NCBI RefSeq assembly: GCF_002575655.3
Contig: NC_053040.3
Coordinates: 364,558,267-364,622,266 of the forward strand
Length of the DNA stretch: 64,000 nt
Direction of reading: 5' to 3'
From: Aegilops tauschii subsp. strangulata
Lineage: Eukaryota > Streptophyta > Magnoliopsida > Poales > Poaceae
The position numbers were made by a program, and so were the translations under genes. The notes under the pieces were generated by a model, which did no database searches, was not told the DNA's origin, and was given only the letters and a program-made list of their open reading frames with translations. The first letter of the stretch is position 1, and every line of letters begins with the position of its first letter. Shown piece by piece: positions 11,119 through 24,100 of the stretch.

Positions 11119-12837
11119 TGTTGGAAATATGCCCTAGAGGCAATAATAAATGGTTATTATTATATTTCTTTGTTCATGGTAATTGTCTATTATTCATGCT
11201 ATAATTGTATTGTCCGGAAATCGTGATACATGTGTGAATACATAGACCACAACCTGTCCCTAGTAAGCCTCTAGTTGACTAGCTCGTTGATCAACAGATA
11301 GTCACGGTTTCCTGACTATGGACATTGGATGTCATTGATAACGGGATCACATCATTAGGAGAATGATGTGATGGACAAGACCCAATCCTAAGCATAGCAT
11401 AAAAGATCGTGTAGTTTCGTTTGCTAGAGCTTTTCCAATGTCAAGTATCTTTTCCTTAGACCATGAGATCGTGCAACTCCCGGATACCGTAGGAGTGCTT
11501 TGGGTGTGCCAAACGTCACAACGTAACTGGGTGACTATAAAGGTGCATTACGGGTATCTCCAAAAGTGTCTGTTGGGTTGGCACGGATCGAGACTGGGAT
11601 TTGTCGCTCCGTGTGACGGAGAGGTATCTCTGGGCCCACTCGGTAATGCATCATCATAATGAGCTCAATGTGACTAAGGCGTTAGTCACGGGATCATGCA
11701 TTGCGGTACGAGTAAAGAGACTTGCCGGTAACGAGATTGAACAAGGTATTGGGATACCGACGATCGAATCTCGGGCAAGTAACATACCGATTGACAAAGG
11801 GAATTGCATACGGATTGATTGAATCCTCGACACCGTGGTTCATCCGATGAGATCATCGTGGAACATGTGGGAGCCAACATGGGTATCCAGATCCCGCTGT
11901 TGGTTATTAACCGGAGAGGCGTCTCGGTCATGTCTGCATGTCTCCCGAACCCGTAGGGTCTACACACTTAAGGTTCGGTGACGCTAGGGTTGTAGAGATA
12001 TATGTATGCGGAAACCCGAAAGTTGTTCGGAGTCCCGGATGAGATCCCGGACGTCACGAGAGGTTCCGGAATGGTCCGGAGGTGAAGAATTATATATAGG
12101 AAGTCCAGTTTCGGCCACCGGGAAAGTTTCGGGGGTTACCGGTATTGTACCGGGACCACCGGAAGGGTCCCGGGGGTCCACCGGGTGGGGCCACCTGTCC
12201 CGGAGGGCCCCGTGGGCTGACAGTGGAAGGGAACCAGCCCCTAGTGGTCTGGGGCGCCCCCCCTTGGGCCTTCCCCCTGCGCCTAGGGTTGGGAACCCTA
12301 AAGGGGGGGAGTTCCCCCTTGCCTTGGGGGGCAAGGCAACCCCTTCCCCCCTTGTGGCCGCCGCCCCCCCTTGAGATCCCATCTCTTGGGGCTGGCGCAC
12401 CCCCCCAGAGGCCTATATAAAGGGGGGAGGGAGGGCAGCACACAACAGCCTTGGGCGCCTCCCTCCTCCCCTGAAACACCTCTCTCTCTCTCGTAGAAGC
12501 TCGGCGTAGCCCTGCGGAGACCCGCTACATCCACCACCATGCCGTCGTGCTGCTGGATCTCCATCAACCTCTCCTTCCCCCTTGCTGGATCAAGAAGGAG
12601 GAGACGTCGCTGCACCGTACGTGTGTTGAACGCGGAGGTGCCGTCCGTTCGGCACTCGGTCATCGGTGATTTGGATCACGGCGAGTACGACTCCGTCATC
12701 CACGTTCATTGGAACGCTTCCGCTCGCGATCTACAAGGGTATGTAGATGCACTCCCTTCCCCTCGTTGCTAGTAGACTCCATAGATGCATCTTGGTGAAC
12801 GTAGGAAAATTTTAAAATTATGCTACGATTACCAACA
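11119..12837 (+). repeat. Angela LTR 2 (1719 bp)
   Basis: It is shared between unit 1 (as 3' LTR) and unit 2 (as 5' LTR). It carries the LTR2/LTR4 variants CCCCCCCTTGGG near 12257 and CTGAAACACC near 12471, plus a private change (TAGTGGTCTGGGG). The primer site follows at 12839, so it can act as either LTR. Confidence 0.97.
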
Positions 12838-14150
12838 GTGGCATCATGAGCCAGGCCTATGCGTAGTTACTATGCACGAGTAGAACACAAAGCAGTTGTG
12901 GGCGTTGAGTTTGGCAATTCTTCTTGCCACTACTAGTCGTTTCTTGTTTCGGCGGCATTGTAGGATGAAGCGGCCCGGACCGACCTTACACGTACGCTTA
13001 CGTGAGACTGGTTCCACCGACTGACATGCACAAGTTGCATAAGGTGGCTAGCGGGTGTCTGTCTCTCCTACTTTAGTCGGAACGGATTCGATGAAAAGGG
13101 TCCTTATGAAGGGTAAATAGAAATTGGCAAATCACGTTGTGGTCATACGTAGGTAAGAAACGTTCTTGCTAAAAACCTACAAACCACGTAAAAAAACTTG
13201 CAACAACAATTAGAGGACGTCTAACTTGTTTTTGCAGCAAGTGCTATGTGATGTGATATGGCCAGAAGATGTGATGAATGATATATGTGATGTATGAGAT
13301 TGATCATATTCTTGTAATAGGAATCACGACTTGCATGTCGATGAGTATGACAACCGGCAGGAGCCATAGGAGTTGTCTTTATTATTTTGTATGACATGCG
13401 TGTCATTAAATAAACGCCATGTAAATTACTTTACTTTATTGCTAAACGCGTTAGCCATAGAAGTAGAAGTAATCGTTGGCGTGACGACTTCATGAAGACA
13501 CAATGATGGAGATCATGATGATGGAGATCATGGTGTCATGCCGGTGACAAAGATGATCATGGTGCCCCGAAGATGGAGATCAAAGGAGCATGATGATATT
13601 GGCCATATCATGTCACTATTTGATTGCATGTGATGTTTATCATGTTTTTGCATCTTATTTGCTTAGAACGACGGTAGCAAGTAGGATGACCCTTATAAGA
13701 ATTTCAAGAAAGTGTTCACCCTAACTGTGCACCGTTGCGAAGGTTCGTTGTTTCGAAGCACCACGTGATGATCGGGTGTGATAGATTCTAACGTTCGAAT
13801 ACAACGGGTGTTGACGAGCCTAGCATGTACAGACATGGCCTCGGAACACACGCAATACACTTAGGTTCACTTGATGAGCCTAGCATGTACAGACATGGCC
13901 TCGGAACACGGAGGACCGAAAGGTCGAGCATGAGTCGTATAGAAGATACGATCAACATGGAGATGTTCACCGATCTTGACTAGTCCGTCTCACGTGATGA
14001 TCGGACACGGCCTAGTCAAATTCGGATCATGTTTCACTTAGATGACTAGAGGGATGTCAATCTGAGTGGGAGTTCATTAAATAATTTGATTATATGAACT
14101 TAATTATCATGAACCTAGTCTAAATCTTTACACTATGTATTGTAGATCAA
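12838..14150 (+). other. Unit 2 leader (non-coding, 1313 bp)
   Basis: It is collinear with the unit 1 leader. It is one base shorter because of GATGACCCTTA (near 13686) against GATGATCCCTTA in units 1 and 3, and it has a private change to TAAGAATTTC close by. Confidence 0.85.
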
Positions 14151-17100
14151 ATGGCCCACGTTGTCCTCAATTTCAACGCGTTCCTAGAGAAAACCAAGCT
14201 GAAAGATGATGGCAGCAACTATACGGACTGGGTCCGGAACCTGAGGATCATCCTCATAGCAGCCAAGAAAGATTATGTCTTAGAAGCACCGCTAGGTGAA
14301 GCACCAATCCCTGAGAACCAAGACGTTATGAACGCTTGGCAGCAGCGTGCTGATGATTACTCCCTCGTTCAGTGCGGCATGCTTTACAGCTTAGAACCGG
14401 GTCTCCAAAAGCGTTTTGAGAAACATGGAGCATATGAGATGTTCGAGGAGCTGAAACTGGTTTTTCAAGCTCATGCCCGGGTCGAGAGATATGATGTCTC
14501 CGACAAGTTCTTCAGCTGTAAAATGGAGGAGAACAGTTCTGTTAGTGAGCACATACTCAGAATGTCTGGGTTGCACAACCGCTTGTCTCAGCTGGGAGTT
14601 AATCTCCCGGATGACGCGGTCATTGACAGAATCCTCCAGTCGCTTCCACCAAGCTACAAGAGCTTTGTGATGAACTACAATATGCAGGGGATGGAAAAGA
14701 CCATTCCCGAGGTATATTCAATGCTGAAATCAGCTGAGGTAGAGATCAGAAAAGAACATCAAGTGTTGATGGTGAATAAAACCACTAAGTTCAAGAAGGG
14801 CAAGGGTAAGAAGAACTTCAAGAAGGACGGCAAGGGAGTTGCCGCGCCCGGTAAGCCAGTTACCGGGAAGAAGTCAAAGAATGGACCCAAGCCCGAGACT
14901 GAGTGCTTTTATTGCAAGGGAAGTGGTCACTGGAAGCGGAACTGCCCCAAATACTTAGCGGACAAGAAGAAGGCCGGCAACACCCAAGGTATATGTGATA
15001 TACTAGTAATTGATGTGTACCTTACCAGTACTCGTAGTAGCTCCTGGGTATTTGATACCGGTGCGGTTGCTCATATTTGTAACTCAAAACAGGAACTACG
15101 GAATAAACGGAGACTGGCGAAGGACGAGGTGACGATGCGCGTCGGGAATGGTTCCAAGGTCGATGTGATCGCCGTCGGCACGCTACCTCTGCATCTCCCT
15201 ACGGGATTAGTTTTAAACCTCAATAATTGTTATTTAGTGCCAGCTTTGAGCATGAACATTGTATCTGGATCTCGTTTAATTCGAGATGGCTACTCATTTA
15301 AATCTGAGAATAATGGTTGTTCTATTTATTTGAGAGATATGTTTTATGGTCATGCCCCGCTGGTCAATGGTTTATTTTTGATGAATCTCGAACGTGATGT
15401 TACACATGTTCATAGTGTGAATACCAAAAGATGTAAAGTTGATAACGATAGTCCCACATACTTGTGGCACTGCCGCCTTGGTCACATTGGTGTCAAGCGC
15501 ATGAAGAAGCTCCATGCAGATGGACTTTTGGAGTCTCTTGATTACGAATCATTTGACACGTGCGAACCATGCCTCATGGGTAAGATGACCAAGACTCCGT
15601 TCTCCGGAACAATGGAGCGAGCAACCAACTTATTGGAAATCATACATACCGATGTGTGTGGTCCAATGAGTGTTGAGGCTCGCGGAGGATATCGTTATGT
15701 TCTCACTCTCACTGATGATTTAAGTAGATATGGGTATGTCTACTTAATGAAACACAAGTCTGAAACCTTTGAAAAGTTCAAAGAATTTCAGAGTGAGGTT
15801 GAGAATCAACGTGACAGGAAAATAAAATTATTACGATCAGATCGTGGTGGAGAATATTTAAGTCACGAATTTGGTACACACTTAAGGAAATGTGGAATAG
15901 TTTCACAACTCACGCCGCCTGGAACACCTCGGAGAAATGGTGTGTCCGAACGTCGTAATCGCACTCTATTGGATATGGTGCGATCTATGATGTCTCTTAC
16001 CGATTTACCGCTCTCATTTTGGGGTTATGCTTTAGAGACTGCCGCATTCACTTTAAATAGGGCACCGTCTAAATCCGTTGAGACGACACCGTATGAATTA
16101 TGGTTTGGGAAGAAACCTAAGCTGTCGTTTCTAAAAGTTTGGGGATGCGATGCTTATGTCAAGAAACTTCAACCTGAAAAGCTCGAACCCAAATCGGAAA
16201 AATGCGTCTTCATAGGATACCCTAAGGAAACTATTGGGTATACCTTCTACCTCAGATCCGAAGGCAAGATCTTCGTTGCCAAGAACGGGTCCTTTCTAGA
16301 GAAGGAGTTTCTCTCGAAAGAATTGAGTGGGAGGAAAGTGGAACTTGATGAGGTGATAGTCACCCCTTCCGAACCGGAAAGTAGCGCAGCGCGGGAAAAT
16401 GTTCCTGTGGTGCCTACACCAACTGGGGAGGAAGTTAATGATGATGATCATGAAGCTTCAGATCAAGTTGCTGAACTTCGTAGGTCCACAAGGACACGTT
16501 CCGCACCAGAGTGGTACGGCAACCCTGTCCTGGAAATCATGTTGTTAGACAACGGTGAACCTTCGAACTATGAAGAAGCGATGGCGGGCCCGGATTCCGA
16601 CAAATGGCTAGAAGCCATGAAATCCGAGATAGAATCCATGTATGAAAACAAAGTATGGACTTTGACTGACTTGCCCGATGAGCGGCGAGCCATAGAAAAC
16701 AAATGGATCTTTAAGAAGAAGACGGATGCAGATGGTAATGTGACCATCTACAAAGCTCGACTTGTCGCTAAGGGTTATCGACAAGTTCAAGGGGTTGACT
16801 ACGATGAGACTTTCTCACCCGTAGCGAAGCTGAAGTCCGTCCGAATCATGTTAGCAATTGCCGCATACTATGATTATGAGATATGGCAGATGGACGTCAA
16901 AACGGCATTCCTTAATGGCTTTCTTAAGGAAGAGTTGTATATGATGCAGCTGGAAGGTTTTGTCGATCCTAAGAATGCTAACAAAGTATGCAAGCTCCAA
17001 CGCTCAATCTATGGGCTGGTGCAAGCATCTCGGAGTTGGAACATTCGCTTTGATGAGATGATCAAAGCGTTTGGGTTTACACAGACTTATGGAGAAGCCT

Positions 17101-18131
17101 GTGTTTACAAGAAAGTGAGTGGGAGCTCTGTAGCATTTCTCATATTATATGTGGATGACATACTATTGATGGGAAATGATATAGAATTCTTGGAAAGTAT
17201 AAAGGCCTATTTGAATAAGTGTTTTTCAATGAAGGACCTTGGAGAAGCTGCTTATATATTAGGCATCAAGATCTATAGAGATAGATCAAGACGCCTCATT
17301 GGTCTTTCACAAAGTACATACCTTGACAAGATATTGAAGAAGTTCAGTATGGATCAGTCCAAGAAGGGGTTCTTGCCTGTATTGCAAGGTGTGCAATTGA
17401 GCACGGCTCAATGCCCGACCACGGCAGAAGATATAGAAGAGATGAGTGTCATCCCCTATGCCTCGGCCATAGGGTCTATTATGTATGCCATGCTGTGTAC
17501 CAGACCTGATGTAAACCTTGCCGTAAGTTTGGTAGGAAGGTACCAAAGTAATCCCGGCAAGGAACACTGGACAGCGGTCAAGAATATCCTGAAGTACCTG
17601 AAGAGGACTAAGGATATGTTTCTCGTTTATGGAGGTGACGAAGAGCTCGTCGTAAAGGGTTACGTCGACGCTAGCTTCGACACAGATCTGGATGACTCGA
17701 AGTCACAGACCGGATACGTGTATATTTTGAATATAGGAGCAGTAAGCTGGTGCAGTTGCAAGCAAAGCGTCGTGGCGGGATCTACATGTGAAGCGGAATA
17801 CATGGCAGCCTCGGAGGCAGCACAGGAAGCAGTCTGGATGAAGGAGTTCATTACCGACCTAGGGGTGATTCCCAATGCGTCGGGCCCAATGACTCTCTTC
17901 TGTGACAACACTGGAGCTATTGCCCTTGCGAAGGAGCCCAGGTTTCACAGGAAGACCAGGCATATCAAGCGTCGCTTCAACTCCATTCGTGAAAGTGTTC
18001 AAAATGGAGACATAGATATTTGTAAAGTACACACGGACCTGAATGTAGCAGATCCGTTGACTAAACCTCTCCCTAGGGCAAAACATGATCAACACCAGGA
18101 CGCAATGGGTGTTCGATTCATCACAATGTAA
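14151..18131 (+). CDS. Angela unit 2 gag-pol polyprotein (1326 aa, intact)
   Basis: The protein is identical to that of unit 1 in every position I compared, with the zinc knuckle, DTGA protease, HHCC/DDE integrase, YVDD reverse transcriptase and RNase H triad all intact at the same residues. At DNA level it carries synonymous differences, for example GAT for GAC in ACGGATGCAGATGG near 16725 and TTT for TTC near 16921. It shares both with unit 3 but not with units 1 and 4. Confidence 0.95.
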   Translation: MAHVVLNFNAFLEKTKLKDDGSNYTDWVRNLRIILIAAKKDYVLEAPLGEAPIPENQDVMNAWQQRADDYSLVQCGMLYSLEPGLQKRFEKHGAYEMFEELKLVFQAHARVERYDVSDKFFSCKMEENSSVSEHILRMSGLHNRLSQLGVNLPDDAVIDRILQSLPPSYKSFVMNYNMQGMEKTIPEVYSMLKSAEVEIRKEHQVLMVNKTTKFKKGKGKKNFKKDGKGVAAPGKPVTGKKSKNGPKPETECFYCKGSGHWKRNCPKYLADKKKAGNTQGICDILVIDVYLTSTRSSSWVFDTGAVAHICNSKQELRNKRRLAKDEVTMRVGNGSKVDVIAVGTLPLHLPTGLVLNLNNCYLVPALSMNIVSGSRLIRDGYSFKSENNGCSIYLRDMFYGHAPLVNGLFLMNLERDVTHVHSVNTKRCKVDNDSPTYLWHCRLGHIGVKRMKKLHADGLLESLDYESFDTCEPCLMGKMTKTPFSGTMERATNLLEIIHTDVCGPMSVEARGGYRYVLTLTDDLSRYGYVYLMKHKSETFEKFKEFQSEVENQRDRKIKLLRSDRGGEYLSHEFGTHLRKCGIVSQLTPPGTPRRNGVSERRNRTLLDMVRSMMSLTDLPLSFWGYALETAAFTLNRAPSKSVETTPYELWFGKKPKLSFLKVWGCDAYVKKLQPEKLEPKSEKCVFIGYPKETIGYTFYLRSEGKIFVAKNGSFLEKEFLSKELSGRKVELDEVIVTPSEPESSAARENVPVVPTPTGEEVNDDDHEASDQVAELRRSTRTRSAPEWYGNPVLEIMLLDNGEPSNYEEAMAGPDSDKWLEAMKSEIESMYENKVWTLTDLPDERRAIENKWIFKKKTDADGNVTIYKARLVAKGYRQVQGVDYDETFSPVAKLKSVRIMLAIAAYYDYEIWQMDVKTAFLNGFLKEELYMMQLEGFVDPKNANKVCKLQRSIYGLVQASRSWNIRFDEMIKAFGFTQTYGEACVYKKVSGSSVAFLILYVDDILLMGNDIEFLESIKAYLNKCFSMKDLGEAAYILGIKIYRDRSRRLIGLSQSTYLDKILKKFSMDQSKKGFLPVLQGVQLSTAQCPTTAEDIEEMSVIPYASAIGSIMYAMLCTRPDVNLAVSLVGRYQSNPGKEHWTAVKNILKYLKRTKDMFLVYGGDEELVVKGYVDASFDTDLDDSKSQTGYVYILNIGAVSWCSCKQSVVAGSTCEAEYMAASEAAQEAVWMKEFITDLGVIPNASGPMTLFCDNTGAIALAKEPRFHRKTRHIKRRFNSIRESVQNGDIDICKVHTDLNVADPLTKPLPRAKHDQHQDAMGVRFITM

Positions 18132-18163
18132 CTAGATTATTGACTCTAGTGCAAGTGGGAGAC

Positions 18164-19881
18164 TGTTGGAAATATGCCCTAGAGGCAATAATAAATGGTT
18201 ATTATTATATTTCTTTGTTCATGGTAATTGTCTATTATTCATGCTATAATTGTATTGTCCGGAAATCGTGATACATGTGTGAATACATAGACCACAACCT
18301 GTCCCTAGTAAGCCTCTAGTTGACTAGCTCGTTGATCAACAGATAGTCACGGTTTCCTGACTATGGACATTGGATGTCATTGATAACGGGATCACATCAT
18401 TAGGAGAATGATGTGATGGACAAGACCCAATCCTAAGCATAGCATAAAAGATCGTGTAGTTTCGTTTGCTAGAGCTTTTCCAATGTCAAGTATCTTTTCC
18501 TTAGACCATGAGATCGTGCAACTCCCGGATACCGTAGGAGTGCTTTGGGTGTGCCAAACGTCACAACGTAACTGGGTGACTATAAAGGTGCATTACGGGT
18601 ATCTCCAAAAGTGTCTGTTGGGTTGGCACGGATCGAGACTGGGATTTGTCGCTCCGTGTGACGGAGAGGTATCTCTGGGCCCACTCGGTAATGCATCATC
18701 ATAATGAGCTCAATGTGACTAAGGCGTTAGTCACGGGATCATGCATTGCGGTACGAGTAAAGAGACTTGCCGGTAACGAGATTGAACAAGGTATTGGGAT
18801 ACCGACGATCGAATCTCGGGCAAGTAACATACCGATTGACAAAGGGAATTGCATACGGATTGATTGAATCCTCGACACCGTGGTTCATCCGATGAGATCA
18901 TCGTGGAACATGTGGGAGCCAACATGGGTATCCAGATCCCGCTGTTGGTTATTAACCGGAGAGGCGTCTCGGTCATGTCTGCATGTCTCCCGAACCCGTA
19001 GGGTCTACACACTTAAGGTTCGGTGACGCTAGGGTTGTAGAGATATATGTATGCGGAAACCCGAAAGTTGTTCGGAGTCCCGGATGAGATCCCGGACGTC
19101 ACGAGAGGTTCCGGAATGGTCCGGAGGTGAAGAATTATATATAGGAAGTCCAGTTTCGGCCACCGGGAAAGTTTCGGGGGTTACCGGTATTGTACCGGGA
19201 CCACCGGAAGGGTCCCGGGGGTCCACCGGGTGGGGCCACCTGTCCCGGAGGGCCCCGTGGGCTGACAGTGGAAGGGAACCAGCCCCTAGTGGGCTGGGGC
19301 GCCCCCCCTGGGCCTTCCCCCTGCGCCTAGGGTTGGGAACCCTAAAGGGGGGGAGTTCCCCCTTGCCTTGGGGGGCAAGGCAACCCCTTCCCCCCTTGTG
19401 GCCGCCGCCCCCCCTTGAGATCCCATCTCTTGGGGCTGGCGCACCCCCCCAGAGGCCTATATAAAGGGGGGAGGGAGGGCAGCACACAACAGCCTTGGGC
19501 GCCTCCCTCCTCCCCTGCAACACCTCTCTCTCTCTCGTAGAAGCTCGGCGTAGCCCTGCGGAGACCCGCTACATCCACCACCATGCCGTCGTGCTGCTGG
19601 ATCTCCATCAACCTCTCCTTCCCCCTTGCTGGATCAAGAAGGAGGAGACGTCGCTGCACCGTACGTGTGTTGAACGCGGAGGTGCCGTCCGTTCGGCACT
19701 CGGTCATCGGTGATTTGGATCACGGCGAGTACGACTCCGTCATCCACGTTCATTGGAACGCTTCCGCTCGCGATCTACAAGGGTATGTAGATGCACTCCC
19801 TTCCCCTCGTTGCTAGTAGACTCCATAGATGCATCTTGGTGAACGTAGGAAAATTTTAAAATTATGCTACGATTACCAACA
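18164..19881 (+). repeat. Angela LTR 3 (1718 bp)
   Basis: This is the middle LTR of the array, shared by units 2 and 3. It matches LTR 1 at the diagnostic sites (CCCCCCCTGGG, CTGCAACACC) rather than its immediate neighbours LTR 2 and LTR 4. Confidence 0.97.
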
Positions 19882-21195
19882 GTGGCATCATGAGCCAGGC
19901 CTATGCGTAGTTACTATGCACGAGTAGAACACAAAGCAGTTGTGGGCGTTGAGTTTGGCAATTCTTCTTGCCACTACTAGTCGTTTCTTGTTTCGGCGGC
20001 ATTGTAGGATGAAGCGGCCCGGACCGACCTTACACGTACGCTTACGTGAGACTGGTTCCACCGACTGACATGCACAAGTTGCATAAGGTGGCTAGCGGGT
20101 GTCTGTCTCTCCTACTTTAGTCGGAACGGATTCGATGAAAAGGGTCCTTATGAAGGGTAAATAGAAATTGGCAAATCACGTTGTGGTCATACGTAGGTAA
20201 GAAACGTTCTTGCTAAAAACCTACAAACCACGTAAAAAAACTTGCAACAACAATTAGAGGACGTCTAACTTGTTTTTGCAGCAAGTGCTATGTGATGTGA
20301 TATGGCCAGAAGATGTGATGAATGATATATGTGATGTATGAGATTGATCATATTCTTGTAATAGGAATCACGACTTGCATGTCGATGAGTATGACAACCG
20401 GCAGGAGCCATAGGAGTTGTCTTTATTATTTTGTATGACATGCGTGTCATTAAATAAACGCCATGTAAATTACTTTACTTTATTGCTAAACGCGTTAGCC
20501 ATAGAAGTAGAAGTAATCGTTGGCGTGACGACTTCATGAAGACACAATGATGGAGATCATGATGATGGAGATCATGGTGTCATGCCGGTGACAAAGATGA
20601 TCATGGTGCCCCGAAGATGGAGATCAAAGGAGCATGATGATATTGGCCATATCATGTCACTATTTGATTGCATGTGATGTTTATCATGTTTTTGCATCTT
20701 ATTTGCTTAGAACGACGGTAGCAAGTAGGATGATCCCTTATAATAATTTCAAGAAAGTGTTCACCCTAACTGTGCACCGTTGCGAAGGTTCGTTGTTTCG
20801 AAGCACCACGTGATGATCGGGTGTGATAGATTCTAACGTTCGAATACAACGGGTGTTGACGAGCCTAGCATGTACAGACATGGCCTCGGAACACACGCAA
20901 TACACTTAGGTTCACTTGATGAGCCTAGCATGTACAGACATGGCCTCGGAACACGGAGGACCGAAAGGTCGAGCATGAGTCGTATAGAAGATACGATCAA
21001 CATGGAGATGTTCACCGATCTTGACTAGTCCGTCTCACGTGATGATCGGACACGGCCTAGTCAAATTCGGATCATGTTTCACTTAGATGACTAGAGGGAT
21101 GTCAATCTGAGTGGGAGTTCATTAAATAATTTGATTATATGAACTTAATTATCATGAACCTAGTCTAAATCTTTACACTATGTATTGTAGATCAA
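19882..21195 (+). other. Unit 3 leader (non-coding, 1314 bp)
   Basis: It is collinear with the other leaders. It carries GATGATCCCTTATAATAATT like unit 1. Confidence 0.85.
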
Positions 21196-24100
21196 ATGGC
21201 CCACGTTGTCCTCAATTTCAACGCGTTCCTAGAGAAAACCAAGCTGAAAGATGATGGCAGCAACTATACGGACTGGGTCCGGAACCTGAGGATCATCCTC
21301 ATAGCAGCCAAGAAAGATTATGTCTTAGAAGCACCGCTAGGTGAAGCACCAATCCCTGAGAACCAAGACGTTATGAACGCTTGGCAGCAGCGTGCTGATG
21401 ATTACTCCCTCGTTCAGTGCGGCATGCTTTACAGCTTAGAACCGGGTCTCCAAAAGCGTTTTGAGAAACATGGAGCATATGAGATGTTCGAGGAGCTGAA
21501 ACTGGTTTTTCAAGCTCATGCCCGGGTCGAGAGATATGATGTCTCCGACAAGTTCTTCAGCTGTAAAATGGAGGAGAACAGTTCTGTTAGTGAGCACATA
21601 CTCAGAATGTCTGGGTTGCACAACCGCTTGTCTCAGCTGGGAGTTAATCTCCCGGATGACGCGGTCATTGACAGAATCCTCCAGTCGCTTCCACCAAGCT
21701 ACAAGAGCTTTGTGATGAACTACAATATGCAGGGGATGGAAAAGACCATTCCCGAGGTATATTCAATGCTGAAATCAGCTGAGGTAGAGATCAGAAAAGA
21801 ACATCAAGTGTTGATGGTGAATAAAACCACTAAGTTCAAGAAGGGCAAGGGTAAGAAGAACTTCAAGAAGGACGGCAAGGGAGTTGCCGCGCCTGGTAAG
21901 CCAGTTACCGGGAAGAAGTCAAAGAATGGACCCAAGCCCGAGACTGAGTGCTTTTATTGCAAGGGAAGTGGTCACTGGAAGCGGAACTGCCCCAAATACT
22001 TAGCGGACAAGAAGAAGGCCGGCAACACCCAAGGTATATGTGATATACTAGTAATTGATGTGTACCTTACCAGTACTCGTAGTAGCTCCTGGGTATTTGA
22101 TACCGGTGCGGTTGCTCATATTTGTAACTCAAAACAGGAACTACGGAATAAACGGAGACTGGCGAAGGACGAGGTGACGATGCGCGTCGGGAATGGTTCC
22201 AAGGTCGATGTGATCGCCGTCGGCACGCTACCTCTGCATCTCCCTACGGGATTAGTTTTAAACCTCAATAATTGTTATTTAGTGCCAGCTTTGAGCATGA
22301 ACATTGTATCTGGATCTCGTTTAATTCGAGATGGCTACTCATTTAAATCTGAGAATAATGGTTGTTCTATTTATTTGAGAGATATGTTTTATGGTCATGC
22401 CCCGCTGGTCAATGGTTTATTTTTGATGAATCTCGAACGTGATGTTACACATGTTCATAGTGTGAATACCAAAAGATGTAAAGTTGATAACGATAGTCCC
22501 ACATACTTGTGGCACTGCCGCCTTGGTCACATTGGTGTCAAGCGCATGAAGAAGCTCCATGCAGATGGACTTTTGGAGTCTCTTGATTACGAATCATTTG
22601 ACACGTGCGAACCATGCCTCATGGTAAGATGACCAAGACTCCGTTCTCCGGAAAAATGGAGCGAGCAACCAACTTATTGGAAATCATACATACCGATGTG
22701 TGTGGTCCAATGAGTGTTGAGGCTCGCGGAGGATATCGTTATGTTCTCACTCTCACTGATGATTTAAGTAGATATGGGTATGTCTACCTAATGAAACACA
22801 AGTCTGAAACCTTTGAAAAGTTCAAAGAATTTCAGAGTGAGGTTGAGAATCAACGTGACAGGAAAATAAAATTCTTACGATCAGATCGTGGTGGAGAATA
22901 TTTAAGTCACGAATTTGGTACACACTTAAGGAAATGTGGAATAGTTTCACAACTCACACCGCCTGGAACACCTCAGAGAAATGGTGTGTCCGAACGTCGT
23001 AATCGCACTCTATTGGATATGGTGCGATCTATGATGTCTCTTACCGATTTACCGCTCTCATTTTGGGGTTATGCTTTAGAGACTGCCGCATTCACTTTAA
23101 ATAGGGCACCGTCTAAATCCGTTGAGACGACACCGTATGAATTATGGTTTGGGAAGAAACCTAAGCTGTCGTTTCTAAAAGTTTGGGGATGCGATGCTTA
23201 TGTCAAGAAACTTCAACCTGAAAAGCTCGAACCCAAATCGGAAAAATGCGTCTTCATAGGATACCCTAAGGAAACTATTGGGTATACCTTCTACCTCAGA
23301 TCCGAAGGCAAGATCTTCGTTGCCAAGAACGGGTCCTTTCTAGAGAAGGAGTTTCTCTCGAAAGAATTGAGTGGGAGGAAAGTGGAACTTGATGAGGTGA
23401 TAGTCACCCCTTCCGAACCGGAAAGTAGCGCAGCGCGGGAAAATGTTCCTGTGGTGCCTACACCAACTGGGGAGGAAGTTAATGATGATGATCATGAAGC
23501 TTCAGATCAAGTTGCTGAACTTCGTAGGTCCACAAGGACACGTTCCGCACCAGAGTGGTACGGCAACCCTGTCCTGGAAATCATGTTGTTAGACAACGGT
23601 GAACCTTCGAACTATGAAGAAGCGATGGCGGGCCCGGATTCCGACAAATGGCTAGAAGCCATGAAATCCGAGATAGAATCCATGTATGAAAACAAAGTAT
23701 GGACTTTGACTGACTTGCCCGATGAGCGGCGAGCCATAGAAAACAAATGGATCTTTAAGAAGAAGACGGATGCAGATGGTAATGTGACCATCTACAAAGC
23801 TCGACTTGTCGCTAAGGGTTATCGACAAGTTCAAGGGGTTGACTACGATGAGACTTTCTCACCCGTAGCGAAGCTGAAGTCCGTCCGAATCATGTTAGCA
23901 ATTGCCGCATACTATGATTATGAGATATGGCAGATGGACGTCAAAACGGCATTCCTTAATGGCTTTCTTAAGGAAGAGTTGTATATGATGCAGCTGGAAG
24001 GTTTTGTCGATCCTAAGAATGCTAACAAAGTATGCAAGCTCCAACGCTCAATCTGTGGGCTGGTGCAAGCATCTCGGAGTTGGAACATTCGCTTTGATGA